Below, in pieces: positions 44,300 to 56,750 of a stretch of DNA of 64,000 nucleotides. Made by a program: the position numbers and the translations under genes. Below the pieces are notes generated by a model. It had not been told where the DNA came from and did not search any database. It worked only from the letters and a program-made list of their open reading frames with translations. The stretch covers positions 377,001-441,000 of the forward strand of contig MSED01000011.1 in the NCBI GenBank assembly GCA_002099365.1. The letters are read 5' to 3'. The stretch comes from Phialophora verrucosa. Taxonomy: Eukaryota; Ascomycota; Eurotiomycetes; Chaetothyriales; Herpotrichiellaceae. Position 1 is the stretch's first letter, and every line of letters begins with the position of its first letter.

Positions 44300-45230
44300 G
44301 GTCAAGAATAGTTCGACCTGCGCCCAAGTTGTCGATCATTGGCCTGGACGTTGAAGTGAGCACGATCAAGTGCGGGGACGGCATACCGATCCCGCTGCCG
44401 CACGACCCGATCATCAGCATCGTGACGAACGGGGGCTGGTACGACAAGGAGTTCGACAAGTGCTACTGCGTGCACACGTTCGGGGGGTCGTGAAGGCCGC
44501 CACCTGGTCGGACGGGGCGCTACGTCTACATCTCCAAGGTCAGCGGGAACGAGGAGGCCCCGAGAGCCTCTCGTACGGCATCATCAACTCGCTCCGCCCC
44601 GACTTCGTAGGTATCTACAACAGCACGATGATCGTGGACTCAATGTACATGGCGGGCTCGGAACCGACAAGCCCAGCAACTGGCCCTCCCCGAAGCTGGA
44701 CAGCGGCACCCTGGCCATCAGAGCCAGGGACGACTATGACATCACGACTATCATCGAGTGCAACGTCAGGGACTCGGACTCGCACGTGTGGCTGGCCAAG
44801 AACATGCTCATGTGCGAGCGCTTGTGCATGCTCGCGGGCTTGGCCAGTGGCACCATCTGGGGCCGCGATAGCCAACAACACCGCGCGGTCCTGATGTTCT
44901 GCCTGCAGCAGTCCTACGCCCTGTCCGTCGGCAAGACCCTGGACCTGAGAGCAGGAACAAGTCCGTGACCGACGACAAGAAGTACGAGGGTGGTGGCTTT
45001 CGTTGTCTCGCCCATCCCGGGCTGCTACGAGAGGGGCGTTACTCATGATCGATGGCTACTCTCTCGTACGGGTCGCTGATGAAGCACCTGCAGATCTTCG
45101 TGGACAGGTGCTTGTCCGCGCCGACTTCCGTGCAGCCCTGACGGGGAAGAGGAGAAGCTCGAGCACGAGAAAAAGTTTGTCTGGAACGCGCAGACAGAAG
45201 CGTGACCAATCACACGGCCCCTCGGCCTCT
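44300..45230 (+). pseudogene. Family B DNA polymerase relic
   Basis: Pieces in changing plus-strand frames follow the order of a family B polymerase. There is an exonuclease I-like segment (about 44340-44490, IPLPHDPIISIV), an exonuclease II-like segment (about 44580-44650, LRPDFVGIYNS), an exonuclease III-like segment (about 44755-44830, ECNVRDSDSHVWLAK) and then palm motif A-like sequence near 45000-45060. Multiple frameshifts occur and the catalytic palm beyond motif A is missing. Codon use is GC-rich compared with neighbours. It could come from a large DNA virus, a plasmid or a mobile element; I cannot tell which. Confidence 0.6.
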
Positions 45231-45309
45231 AGTGAAAAAATCTGTCGCCTCATGACCTGCCAGGACGAGCATGTTGGGGAAACTCCCGGTGCACCTCGTC
45301 TGCGTGTGG

Positions 45310-45445
45310 CTGGGAAGGCTACACGAGGGTCTGTCAAGACGACGCCAAGGCGTCACAGGCCGTATCCCTGAGGAGTCTTCGTAACTATATAGTCAGGCAT
45401 CGCCCCCAACCCCTTTGAATATGACCATGTCCTCCATTATTTGAG
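45310..45445 (+). repeat. Rep-C copy
   Basis: GCCAAGGCGTCACAGGCCGT, CTTCGTAACTATATAGTCAG and GAATATGACCATGTCCTCCA match 19457-19612. It follows the polymerase relic and abuts Rep-B. Confidence 0.7.
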
Positions 45446-45674
<229 letters not shown>

Positions 45675-46032
45675 CAGTACACATTCTTTCGACTCTCGAC
45701 TTATTCCCTAGCATGTTGTAGAAGCAACATCCCGCCTGTATTTTTACACGTACAACCCTTTGAGACAACACCATGAATGCACTTCTCTCACTTATCGATC
45801 GGATCTCATCACGACTGCGCGGGTCGCCAACAGTCACGTGCCCGAGTCCACCCCCTATGGGTCGGAGAATCGGCGGGCACCACCCCCCCTTAGCGCCCAT
45901 CATGCTGCTGAAAGTTTGAGCCACTGTTGGTGCTCGGCGGCAGGCTGTGGAGAAGAGGTTGCGACCTTGGTAGGGGAAGTACGTATAGCACTGTCCAGTA
46001 CTACCTGGAGTGCAGTGGACAGAGGCAATATC

Positions 46033-47282
46033 ATGGCGAATTCCAGGTTGTGTAATGCTGCTGTAATACATCTCAGATGCTGGCGCATCGAGGCATTCCG
46101 TGCCTTGACCCCCCCGCTGCAAGTCCAAGCCGGACGAGCCTCGACCTTGGAGAGGCTGCCAGTCGAAGTTCTGCTGTGTATCGTCTCCTTTTGCCAACGA
46201 GCTCTGTCGTCTGCATGAGCCTGACCTCAAAATGGCACCACGAAGCCCTCTTCGACCGATTCGATCCAAAATGGCAAGACAACGAGGCAGAAAAAGCACG
46301 CTTCCTTCGGCTTCTGGAGGAGGACTTACCCGAGATGGTGGCATGCTGCAGCTGCAATATCCTGTACCGTTGGAAAAAGTCATCGCGGTATCTGTGTCCC
46401 AACCATTATAATCTCAATGATCACAAGTTGTTGAAGTGTGGCGCGCCTTGGTGCTGGAACCATGACCCCGTCATGATCTATCGTAACAAGGTCGACGCGT
46501 TCCTGAGAGGATTTGCCAAAGGCCCGCGATACGGTCCGCAGCTCGAAAAACTAAATCACACCTGCGAGACGAATGTCGTCAAGCGCTTTCCCGAGGGCGT
46601 GTGCATTAACAAGACGATTGACGCTCGCGTCGTCAGAGGGAGGCTTTTACTCCACAGTGTTCACAAGCTATCCGTATCATTACTACCTCAACCATCGAAC
46701 CCTCTGGATTCACGAGTCGACCTAAGTCAGATTGTGCCTGACAGACTTTACCCTGCAATCCATAAATTCAACGACAGAATCGGCTGTCTTCATACTCGAA
46801 ACAGAGTCGGTGCGATCATTTTATATGCGTTCCGGCTTCGAGTAGGCTGTTCCGGTGATCGGACGAGAAGCCTGGATCTGTTCAGCTGCGGTCACTGCGC
46901 CACCGACATGCGAGTCCGGGTGGAACTGGACTGCGGCGGTACGCGCGTCCAAAGTGAAGTCGAAATATGGCAGTCTTTTGGAGGTCGAGACTCTGACAAC
47001 AGGAACGAGGCAGAGGATGCACATTTCTCCTACGGACGGATAACACCTGAGCACTTCGATATCAATCATCCTCCTGTACGCGACCTGGAGAAAGTGTTCA
47101 ACGGAGGAGTTGAAGAAGAGAGCACAGGGTTGTGGTCCCCTCGAAGGCGCCAGAGCTGGATCCAGTTGTGGTGGTGGCGCTATGACCCAATCATGGCTCA
47201 ATTGCGCAGTTATGGTATCCCCTGCAATGATTACAGGACGCCAGCTCGATATCAAGAACAGGCGCTGCCCTTGCAGTGGTAA
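46033..47282 (+). pseudogene. F-box protein gene with one frameshift
   Basis: An in-frame ATG at 46033 leads to STLERLPVEVLLCIVSF, a good F-box start. The continuation LPTSSVVCMSLTSKWHHEAL lies in the neighbouring frame, starting inside the T4 run at about 46188-46192, and then stays open to 47282 (about 360 codons). One missing base in the T run explains the break, so it could be a recent mutation or an assembly error. F-box proteins link substrates to SCF ubiquitin ligases. The C-terminal body has Cys/His-containing stretches (VACCSCNILYRW, RYLCPNHYNLNDHKLLKCG), perhaps a metal site. Otherwise not recognised. Confidence 0.6.
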
Positions 47283-47666
47283 CGGGGTGCCCATCTCGAA
47301 TTCAAGACCAGGCGTTGCCCTTGCAATGTGCCATATAATGAGGAGGGCTCAACGAGCGGATCACTCGCTGGAGTCTTGATGCCACTGTAGAGTTGCACTA
47401 TCTGAGAGTGTGCAATACGAGGGGCAGGCAGAGGTACTTGAACTTGACACACCAGCAAGGTCGGACGAGTACACGTGAGCTTCATTGCGGAAATGTGCGG
47501 TAGCAGTCTATGCCACTACGGTGAAGACAGGAACAACGTGCGGAAAGGCGTGTAGAGTCACGATGTTGCTCAACTTATGTACATGTCTCTTGCTCGTGCT
47601 GCTCTTGTTCTTGCGCCACCCTGACGCCCATGTTGTAGGAGTACACACCAAGGTCCTGACCGAACC
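47283..47666. other. Intergenic with small duplication
   Basis: CAAGAACAGGCGCTGCCCTT (end of the F-box frame) is repeated as CAAGACCAGGCGTTGCCCTT at about 47304. No gene seen. Confidence 0.5.
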
Positions 47667-47761
47667 CATGTCCGTGCAGTACTTCCATGTCCGTGCAGTA
47701 CTTCCATGTCCGTGCAGTACTTCCATGTCCGTGCAGTACTTCCATGTCCGTGCAGTACTAC
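47667..47761 (+). repeat. 19-bp minisatellite, five units
   Basis: CATGTCCGTGCAGTACTTC in five nearly perfect tandem copies. The tyrosine/histidine-rich translations across it are artefacts. Confidence 0.95.
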
Positions 47762-49830
47762 CTGTTCGGTAAATTCCACTTGTCAAAGTTCTCTTTCGGA
47801 CTGGACTGACATCTGTATTTTTCCAGCGACGACTTATCCTTGACCACGTTTCACGGTATTTCACGTCTTGTTTATACAAAGCTCTGTCGTCGTCTACTTG
47901 CTCCCTACGGTACATCATCCTTGGACATGCTCCCCGTCTACAGATTGCACGCACTGCGTATGGAATGACCCGTCTTGAATTGAACGCAGAGAGTTGAGAC
48001 AACGCCGCAGCGGATCGAGGTGCGAGATCGTGAACACTGAAAATACAAAAGGAGGACAGTGACAATACACACACCACTCTGGGCTCTAGGTCACACAATT
48101 CACAGCTGCAGTGAAAAGGTTTCAATTGTTGGCACTGCTATCCAGCTACCCGAGTGAGCCGCACACAACGCTCGCGATCCATGCAGCCCCGCTGCCGGTT
48201 GGGTGTCTTCGGTGTCTTGGGCGGTAGTCTGAGCTGTCTCGGGGCTATTGCTCATCACCATCGTCAGCCCAATCTCGGTTTCAACACTCACACTTTCTTG
48301 AAGCTTGGTCGTTCGCTGGTGGTGGTTGATGTTGTTGGAATTTTTGTCGGTGCCTGTGCCTGCGCCGTGGCGGTGTCAGCATTTGTGGTGGTGGAAAAAG
48401 GCCGATCGTTCACTCCCTCACTGGGATGAGAGCTTGGTTTCGTCGGGAAGAGGGCTCTTGTTCTTCGGCGTCGAGCGGGTCTGCTTGGACCACCTCCACA
48501 CGAGAGGAAATGGTCAGCACGGGTGCGTGATAGGGATCGTTGCGTCTGGCCAGCCAGCCCTTAGCAGTGTCTTCCATTTCAGAGGGTGATTCTGTACGGC
48601 GCGGTGATTCTGTCCACAGAGATGCTTTTGTCCATAGAGATGCTTTTGTCCACATCGATGATGTTGTCTACGAGGATAATCCTACCTATGAGGAAGAATT
48701 TACGTATACGTAACGAATAAACCTCTAGTATCAGGAAATATATTCGCGATAAAATGATGGCTGCTAGTGCTTCTTACTCCGAAACAGGGAATATGGTCGT
48801 GCTTCGTACGCCTCACGCCGGAGCCGAGTCGGAAACGTGCGGGCGGACTCCCATAAATCGTCTTCACGACTGCTTGCTTTGGTCCGCGACACAGATCTCG
48901 ATAACGGCGTTACTGAAGAGGGTACAGAGGAGGGGCAAACGAGGACTCTCCTGCTCGCAACAGCGGAGCACGCAGTGTGGCCGAGCCGAAGCTGAGCCGG
49001 GGCGCGAGGTCACGTGGGGCAGGTGGACGAGGGGAGGGGAGGCAGCTGTCGCGATTTTCCCAGCGATGAGAAACAGAGGGACTCACGCGACGCGCAGCGC
49101 GGCGCAGTGCAGCGCCAGCCGAAACAAACACTCGGGCAATCGTGTCCCCTTTCCAAGAACGGTTTCGAAGGTGTCCTGTCGTCTCTCAGCGGATAGGATA
49201 ACCTCCTTTCGAAATTCCGTCAAGGGGAGCGTGCGGCTAAACGTCGGGAAGAGGCTGGCTGGGTAGATAGGTTCAAGGAGCGCTTCTCTCGATTGAATGC
49301 CTGGAGCCCCGTAAAGACGCTCCCACCTCACATGAGTGGCACGAAGGCTTTTGAACGTCGCATGGGCTGCGGTCAAGTACTCCACGAGGGTGGTCCGGGG
49401 TCATTGTGTAGGTGAGATCGAGAACTCAGGAAGTGCCGGCAGACTGAGGGTGGAAACCGAGCAAGATTGCTGTCGCTCCTTCGCGCAAAGGATTTTGGCT
49501 GCTAGGTCGTGTACACGAAACGCAGGATTTACAAGTTTTCGTAGGCGCGGCTGTTTGCTCCTATGGATTCAAGAAATCAATTGACCTATCTGGCGTGCAA
49601 GGGCAGAGCTGTTTCCACCGAGCATACCGACGACCCTGGAGGGTGTCAAAAATCACAGCCTTCGGCCAGGTAGGTCACCTGTCTTTCCACATCCGACTGC
49701 GACAACCCTCACAGTCCACAAAAGAAACCTTCCTCAGTCATGAGGCCACCGTGTGCTGTCATAGCATCATGGGCGCCGCCATGTCACAAAATCATAATAC
49801 TCCCAATGGTAGTGCTTCCATCGCCGTGTC
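47762..49830. other. Low-information stretch
   Basis: 48585-48660 has three short repeats (GAGATGCTTTTGTCC). A minus frame at 49083-49385 reads ATFKSLRATHVRWERLYGAP and ILSAERRQDTFETVLGKGTR, protein-like but unrecognised and with a stop directly upstream. Nothing else is supportable. Confidence 0.35.
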
Positions 49831-51171
49831 TCAGGATTGCCGCTCATTACGAGCAGCCGCTCTTCGTGTCTGGATAGGAGATCGATGCACTTGCTGCACG
49901 CGGCGAGCCCGACCTGAATCCCAATCTCCATCGGTCTTGTCTCCATGTGCAGTAGCGATAGCCTCCAATTCTTCCTCATCGCTGCTGTTCCATTTGTCTG
50001 AAGCTGACCTCGCGGGCGACGGAGGCATGACAGTACTAGAAGGTAAATCGTCGGCTATCCCTCTCTTTGCAGTCCGCATCTCCCTGGACCGTTCCCACTT
50101 GTCGAGCCAGTGGCAAAACTCTTCGGAAGAAATCACAATGGTCTTGTCGCGTAGGGACTCGGGAACCAAGACTTCGGGCGCGAAATCGGAGATCGGGATC
50201 TGCAGTCGGGAACCTGGGATTGGCGTTCCATCGTGGCTTCGAAATTCCTGTATGTAACACTCAGTAAAACATCGCACGGAAGGGGTAGTGTATAGGCCTA
50301 CCTGACTTTGATACTCGATCGACACTCGAGGAGGCGCAGTACCGGACGAGTGCTCGACTTGTCGCCTCCAAGTCTTCAACATGATCTTCTTGGGGCAACG
50401 ATAATCTCGATCCAGTGCAACAACGAGGTTAGTGCCTCGGTAACCTTCAGCGATGTAAATGTGGGCCAATTCTGGCAGTTCCTTGCTCTTTTGCGAGTAC
50501 GCCACCTCCAGGACCACACCTGGGTATTGTGCCTTTGTGTGTCTGAACTGGGCATCGGGGCTGTGCCTGCCGATTTTGCCCTCCCCTATGTATGTGGTGC
50601 TTTCATCTTCGATGTTGTCTGCGTACTCTTCCGTGGCCGGATCTCCCGAGCACAGGCGTGTAAGTTCTCTTTCCACGAACTTGCAGAAGCCTCGTTTCAA
50701 GGTCTCGTGCTCAAAACTCGCAGCCATACGGAGAACAAAGATCGAGGTTCGCGGGAAATAGTCGTACCTGTGGGTTCACATCAGTAGCTGTGCCGTAGGG
50801 TAACGTGTCAGCATCTCATACCGAACTTTGTGTTCCCAACGTGGCTTCGCACGGATCAGCTTTTGCAACGCGCCGAGATCGCTGGGGCTCAGATAATACC
50901 GCAGCCAAAGGTCGAGGGAGGGAGAGCGACCACGAAGGTAGCGTTTAATCTCCTCGACAATGAGCGGTAGGGCAGAGGTCGATGTTGAGTCGCAGGGTTG
51001 ATCACGCGTCAACTGGGTGTCTGTGGCCGTGGAGATATGGTCTGAGGAGGAGTGTTTTGGATTCAAAGTGAGTGAGGACTCATGGTCTGAGGAGGAGTGA
51101 TTTGGATTCGAAGTGAATGAGGACTTTGTCGCCGCACCAAGCGGGTCCGAAACTGCTTCTGGTCTCGACAT
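49831..51171 (-). CDS. PD-(D/E)XK nuclease-like protein, three exons
   Basis: Minus-strand exons 51171-50822, 50767-50302 and 50247-49831 give 410 residues. Introns are both 54 nt (GTATGA...CAG splitting an Arg codon; GTAGGC...TACTGAG...CAG in phase 0). The N terminus has a Ser/His-rich repeat (NPNHSSSDHES, NPKHSSSDHIS). RYDYFPRTSIFVLRMA after intron 1 matches the other two genes. Core: Asp188 (HSPDAQFRH) and Glu204 (VVLEVAYSQK), then LVVALDRDYRCPKKIMLKTW. The C terminus is acidic then basic (RSPIQTRRAAARNE), perhaps nuclear. A close paralogous fragment lies at 56210-56540 in array 2. The start ATG and intron 1 fit the family. Confidence 0.85.
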
Positions 51172-51830
51172 CGCGCCGGTGACACCTGTCTGCTGTTTTA
51201 CCCTAAGCTGTGGGAGTGCACAGTAGCGCGACGCCGACGAGATGAAAACAAAGCCTGATTGTGAGAAGATGTTGATGGAACGAAAACATTTGTGAGTCGT
51301 TGCGGGGTTTAAATAACGCGGAGGAATCGCTACGGTCGATCAAAAGAGTGTCTGTGCTAATTGAAACGGTCGATCACAGAGTGTATGTGCTAATTGCTAC
51401 GGCCGATCAGGCGAGCCAAAAAAGTGTCCACAATTGATTGAAGTCCAGGACAATGTGCAGGAGTTCTTGGAACGGGAGAAGATGGCATACAGCTCGCTGA
51501 CGCCTCCGATGGTCCACTCAGAGCGTCAGAACTAGGTATTCGATTCCTATCTCTCCAGAACGGGGATCGGAGGAACTACCTGCAGCAACATGATCGGAAC
51601 ATCTCCCTCGATCCTGGTACTCAGGACCCTTGACGCGGCCGAAAGCATCGCCTTCATCCATCTTCCATGCGGATATTTGCGCCCGGAATTTCCGATTCCT
51701 TCACCAGACGATTTCGCAGGGTCCGTCATCGGCGATCATACTGCACTGGTGTCGGGGGAGACGCGGTATCACAAGATTTACCGTGCGGTCCACTCGGTCG
51801 AGACCGAGCTGTTTGCAGTGGTGTGTCCGA
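51172..51830. other. Upstream of the 51171 gene
   Basis: TTTAAATA at about 51309-51316 may serve the minus-strand gene. About 51330-51410 holds three units of the type TGCTAATTGAAACGGTCGATCA. No other gene recognised. Confidence 0.45.
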
Positions 51831-52010
51831 CACGAGAGATCGACACACCGGTCCCGAGAGATCGGTACAAGATCGACATCTCGGTACCGACAGATCGGCA
51901 CGAGATCGGCACACTGTTAGCGAGAGATTGACACGGAAGATCGACAGGGGAGATCGATATACCAGGTCTCGAGAGATCGGTACGCGAGGTTAACTGTCTG
52001 GTACCGGGAG
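51830..52010. repeat. GAGATCGGTACC-type short tandem repeats
   Basis: Imperfect units with GAGAGATCG, GGTACCGA and GATCGACA, related to 23220-23345 in array 1. Confidence 0.65.
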
Positions 52011-53530
52011 CTCCTAGCCTCTCTTCTGCTGTAGCTCGACCCTCAAGTCAAGATTCGAATTCCGTGCGCCGATCATTTTCTGCCAGCTCCGAGATTTCAT
52101 ACCTCAACGTGTGAATCTGTGCATCTTTGGTAGTTGTTACACCGTCGGCGCCCTCGGTCGTAGACCTCCTTTGTTGTCCTGGGTGGGATCGACGAGCTTC
52201 TGTTGGAGACACGAGAGCGCCCAGCTAGCTCGACGACTTGTGCGAGGATGCCGCTGGAGCGAATAGTCCATCCTGTTGAGCTGAGGCGCTGTTTGAATTC
52301 ATATACATATATGCGCCATTACGGTGCTGCCTGTGTGCTTATCTACAGAGAGGTCTTCAGCCCTCTTTATATTTTACAGAGGCGTCTGTTTGCAATGCTG
52401 TAGGTGACCACCGCGGTATGGTCTCAGTCCCGAATTAATGCCCCTGCCACCAGAGGGCATATTTGGCACAAGGCCTTCACGCCGGTGGCCATCTCTGCCA
52501 CCGCGAGGCTGTGCGAGGCTGACCTTTGGGTACAGATGCTGTGGGGGCCTTTCATTTTGGTGCCTCGTTCAACACATCCTTTTAACCGCGTAAGGGCAGG
52601 TGAAAAGCACGACGGCTCCGAATGCTCATTTACCGACATCGATTCCTGTTCGAGTTAGCAATCCATCGTCCCTCTGACAGTTCGTACTCTCCCTACCATA
52701 TTAGGGGACTCCCACAAACACAGGCAGAGAAATACTCTGAGAAACCGTCTACAAAGACGAAGACACCGGCACCGGCACCGACGCTCCAAAAGCCTTCGTG
52801 CCCGGCTTGGGAGAGATGGATTCAAGCGCCTTCTTAGAGCAATGGAGGGTATCATGAGACGCGAAGAGCGCGAAGAGCACGAAGGCACCGGAGACCGCGA
52901 TTGTTGGTAGCAGTCGGCGCTCAAACCACATCAGTTATTACCAGGATACCAGCTACTTACCGGAGCACACAAGGCGTCCCGGATACGCCGCTTTGTCTTG
53001 ATGCGCCGAATGCGGCCGTCGTGCGTGTGCGTGACGCGCAACATCGAGGCCAGCATGTCGTTATAGTGCGGGATGTTCTTCCGCGAATGAAAGATGCTCT
53101 CCCGAGTGGCCGTTGCCTTAAGTCCTGCGGCGAGGGATTAGGCAAAAGACGGCGCGACGGATGCTTGCCTGTGTCTGCGACGGCGCAAAGCATATAGAAG
53201 CGATGGAGAAGTTGAGTTCATATAGCGAGCCCTCTCTTTTTCCATCTCAATCATCCTCTCTCTCTCCCTTCTCACGGGCCTGTCATTGGGCACGTTCGCA
53301 GCCTGTTAGATCATATCACTTCGAGAGCTTTCTTTTCCTGAACGGCCCGATAGCGTCGGCTAGCATACGATCACGTCTTTCAAGCCCCGGGCAGTGGCGT
53401 CCACGGCGGCTGAAGAGTCGTGCTGGAGTGAATATGCGAGGTTTACCTTCGCAAAACCACCTAGCTGCTGCTCGTGACCTACGCTCACCGGCCAGAGATC
53501 CTAGATAAGAAGATAAGAAACAGAACAAAC
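52011..53530. other. Possible decayed minus-strand exons
   Basis: Minus strand: TLRYEISELAENDRR near 52080 looks like a coiled coil. Near 53130-52970 a frame with RESIFHSRKNIPHYNDMLAS and HDGRIRRIKTKRRIRDALCA ends at a GTAAGT donor. Downstream lies RLLPTIAVSGAFVLFALFA, a hydrophobic segment. These may be exons of one gene with a membrane segment, but I cannot build a model. Confidence 0.3.
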
Positions 53531-53538
53531 CGCCGCCC

Positions 53539-53907
53539 ATGCCGTTGGATCAGATTATGTTTTACGATTATGTGTTCCTTTCACGGGACATTGACACGAA
53601 GATAACAGCACGCCTCACTGAACAGATCGCTGAAAGAGCCGTCCGTACTCGAACTGATCGAACCATCGGTCTTGGCCAGTCTATGGAATCGCACTCACCC
53701 AGCAACTACTTCAAGTATACATGGGCAACCAACCCAACCGTTTCGACTTCAAGCACCTTGGCGAATGGTGTCCGACGGCGGTTTCGGGAGCCTAGTGGGT
53801 TCATCGATCCCATTGATTCCGTTACTGCGGTCAGGCCAGGTGCGGTTTCGAAAGTACGTGTCTACTGTTGTTCGCTCGATAGTCGACTCATTCGATTCCT
53901 GACGTAA
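53539..53907 (+). CDS. Hypothetical open frame
   Basis: 122 codons. A GTACGT donor-like site at about 53851 could truncate or extend it by splicing. No domain recognised. Confidence 0.25.
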   Translation: MPLDQIMFYDYVFLSRDIDTKITARLTEQIAERAVRTRTDRTIGLGQSMESHSPSNYFKYTWATNPTVSTSSTLANGVRRRFREPSGFIDPIDSVTAVRPGAVSKVRVYCCSLDSRLIRFLT

Positions 53908-53997
53908 TCCGCGAAACTCAATACTCGAAAACACAAGGACTGGAACTCGGGTTCTGCGCGACGCGGGTGGCAAAAGCTGGAAACGCATTCACCTGTC

Positions 53998-54103
53998 TCC
54001 TTCTTCTTCTTCTTCTTCTTCTTCTTCTTCTTCTTCTTCTTCTTCTTCTTCTTCTTCTTCTTCTTCTTCTTCTTCTTCTTCTTCTTCTTCTTCTTCTTCT
54101 TCT
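53998..54103 (+). repeat. (TTC)n microsatellite
   Basis: About 34 triplets followed by CTCCTCCTCCTCC. It produces poly-Leu, poly-Glu and poly-Arg shadows. Confidence 0.95.
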
Positions 54104-54119
54104 CCTCCTCCTCCGGGCA

Positions 54120-56200
54120 GCACCACGACGGTGCTTCGGTTTGGAACGTGCAGGCATGGCACTGGCACCAAGGGCCTTGTCTGTGGTCTGTCTCGGCTGC
54201 CGTGGGCGTCAGTCACAAGTCTGCCGGTGCGTAGAGGGTGACTCACCTGGGGCCAACATCCAGGATTGGCAGTCAACCTTAGGTTAGGCCTTGCCAAGTG
54301 TGAGGAAGATATCGCCAGATGGTTCCTCCGAGCTGGACATAGCGTAAGTTCAAAAGGGTCAGCAAGCACGCACAGTGCCATCATGAACGGGCTGTTCAGA
54401 CAGGTAGGTATGTAAACCAAGAGAGGTCCAAGTTCCCCGGACATGAATCGCCAGGATTCTTCTCAGTCTTTTTGGGCGATCCGCAGGGGGCTGTGGACGG
54501 ATCTCTTTTCCTGTGACACAACACAGCATCGGGGCGCATCGGAGCGCATCATAGCAAACGGCACAGAGTCTTAGGAGGCCCCGTCCAGCGAGAAGAGGGC
54601 TTGAAACCTTTACATGTCAAGTTTTTTTTGCAAAGGCAAAGGGCCGCAGGGCACTGCACTGCTCAATCCAGTCCAGTCTACTCGAGTTTCACCCGAGCTG
54701 AATGGATGGAGCGTAGCTTGAGAAGAAAAATCCACACAACCTCCCGTCACAGATGAGCCCTCGGGCCGGGGCTTCCAAATTACAAAGAAACAGGATATAT
54801 ATTAATGTCCGTGACAGGGCTGTCAGCCGTCGATTACAGCCAAGAGGTCGCCTGCCAAGGAGAGAAATGAACTGCCCTCACGGAGTACTCGGTACACTCA
54901 ATCACATCACAGAAAGTGTTTCTTTACGGCACTCGGTACACTCAATCACATCAGAAAGTGTTCCTTTACAGCAGTTGCCGACACACTAACTACTCGAATT
55001 GGTTCAGCTCCTTTCTACACCTAATTTCCATGGAATGTTGCTAAGCTCGGGAACCCACTGGGCGAGCACTATGTACGCATCACGCACGCGACTCGGCCTC
55101 GTGGACCTTGTGACCGACCGCCTTAGTCACATTTGTTGCCAGACTGAAGCAGAACTGCTATCCAAATGTCTAGACGCGATCGAGAGAGGCCTATGTATGA
55201 CGAAGGATTTGACATCGCGCTGGCAGAGGTCATGACCGAAATTGTTCCTCCCGTACCCTCTCGGATGTCCATCGCGCGGCAGCATTTTGCCCGTGTGGAA
55301 CGGGAATTAAGCCTAGGGTAGGGTGGTTTCGTTGATCTCCGGACTTTGACGCCAAAGCTTGTCTTGTTCCCGATATACATTCCACTACTGCCTGCTTATG
55401 ACCATGCGTGACCTTACACCCTATTCTGTTCATTGTCCAGCAACCAACCACGACTCGTCCCGAAACAAAGTTTCTATACAACACGGGGCACGTACGTCGA
55501 CATCCCCGTCCTCGTGAAGACCCGCTCCATAGATAAATGCTCTTGCACATCATGTATTCGTGTAACTACACTTTGGTCAGCTTGGGTACTGCTCTGTCAC
55601 CTCTGTGTTGACGTCAAAGCTGACGATAAGCATTACCTCTAAGGTGTAGACTGTGTCCCCCGTTGATGACTTTTTTCGGCCCCCATCTCCGAGGTGCTAA
55701 CGGCGCCATGACTGGGACGGTACGGTGTGGCGGGCCAAAATGTCTTCAAGGATGGTATCCAGCGTGTTTCTACTCTGTGTCAGGCGCGCACCCTTTTGCT
55801 CTCTGAAGAACCTTCTTTCGGATTTGGCCAGGAAAGCACCACGGAGCCATGTCTGGATGGCACGGTGTGGCGGACCGAAGTCTTCGACTCGAAGTCTGGC
55901 CCCATGTTCTCCCTTGCAAGAGGAAACATCTCCCGAGTATCTCCGTAGTTTCCCGAAGGATATCAAGGTAGTCGCAATTGTGGGAAGATTCAAGGTAAGC
56001 GGACCTTTGATATGGTGATGAGTGGCAGGGAGAGCACACCACCATGGCGCAGGGAGAGCACCGGACGCGACGGTGTTGATGTTGCGTATGCTGCCCAAGA
56101 GGCCGGCATTGAGCTTGCCAGCCAGGATGCACGCGTAACAAGCATCCGGCGCTATGAGCAGACCTCCTGGCTGCCACCGCGAGCCACCCGTAGATCGAAC
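54120..56200. other. Low-information stretch
   Basis: 54880-54975 contains two copies of CGGTACACTCAATCACATCA with AGAAAGTGTT. 54792-54802 is a short TATATATTA tract. Short protein-like frames (GFDIALAEVMTEIVPPVPSR near 55210; RYSGDVSSCKGEHGAR near 55930 minus) are unassigned. Confidence 0.35.
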
Positions 56201-56209
56201 ATAATAACA

Positions 56210-56638
56210 TGCGCAATTGGCGCATGCGATGCGGACAACCTGATGTGATGTCGGGTAGTGAAACCTTCGGTGATATAGACATGTGCCAATTTTGGCAAGT
56301 CTTTGCTCTTTTGTGAGTATGCTACCTCCAGGATGACACCTGGGTGTTGTGCCTCTTTGTGTCTAAACTGCGCGTCGGAACTGTGGCTGCCGATCTCGCC
56401 TTCTTGTATGTATGTGTGGCCTTCGTTACGGACCGTGTTGGCGAAATGCTCCGTCGCCGGATCTCCCGAGCACAGCCGTGTCAATTCTCTTTCCACGAAC
56501 TCGCGGACAGCCCGATGTGTTGACCACAAATGATACTTCGTCCGCGACCCTTGCCATCGGGTGACAGGGGTAGCCGCGCACGCGTGTTCGGACTGCCGAT
56601 CTGGACAAGACGAGGGTGAACGGGATTGTTGCCGTGGC
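56210..56638 (-). pseudogene. Nuclease fragment paralogous to the 51171 gene (array 2)
   Basis: Follows linker L4 on the minus strand: FVERELTRLCSGDPATEHFA, GSHSSDAQFRHKEAQHPG and VILEVAYSQKSKDLPKLAHV match residues about 146-222 of the intact gene. It then drifts into unrelated sequence near 56250. No RMP segment and no C-terminal part. Confidence 0.8.
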
Positions 56639-56696
56639 CTATCAGAACGAGGGTTAGAATGACAGCCGAGTGTTGGAGCTTGGGTGTGAGACTCAC
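56639..56696 (-). repeat. Intron-like linker L4
   Basis: 58 nt, GTGAGTCTCACACC ... TCTAACCC ... CTGATAG, preceded by (TA)nTTTCACATG and followed by GCCACGGCAACAATCCC, as in L9. Confidence 0.75.
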
Positions 56697-56701
56697 CATG
56701 T

Positions 56702-56750
56702 GAAATATATATATAGAGCGGGCATTTGTCGTGTCGTCGCACGAAAAGGT
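56702..56750 (-). repeat. R45 plus (TA)n block
   Basis: (TA)n at about 56705-56715 with one R45 unit (GTCGTGTCGTCGCACGAAAA). Confidence 0.65.

Noticed and set aside
49140..49400. Possible rRNA fragment (CGAAATTCCGTCAAGG-type words)
   Set aside because: Only short resemblance; no conserved rRNA blocks on either side, and the minus frame is open.
53967..54287. Poly-Leu/poly-Glu/poly-Arg proteins
   Set aside because: Shadows of the (TTC)n microsatellite.
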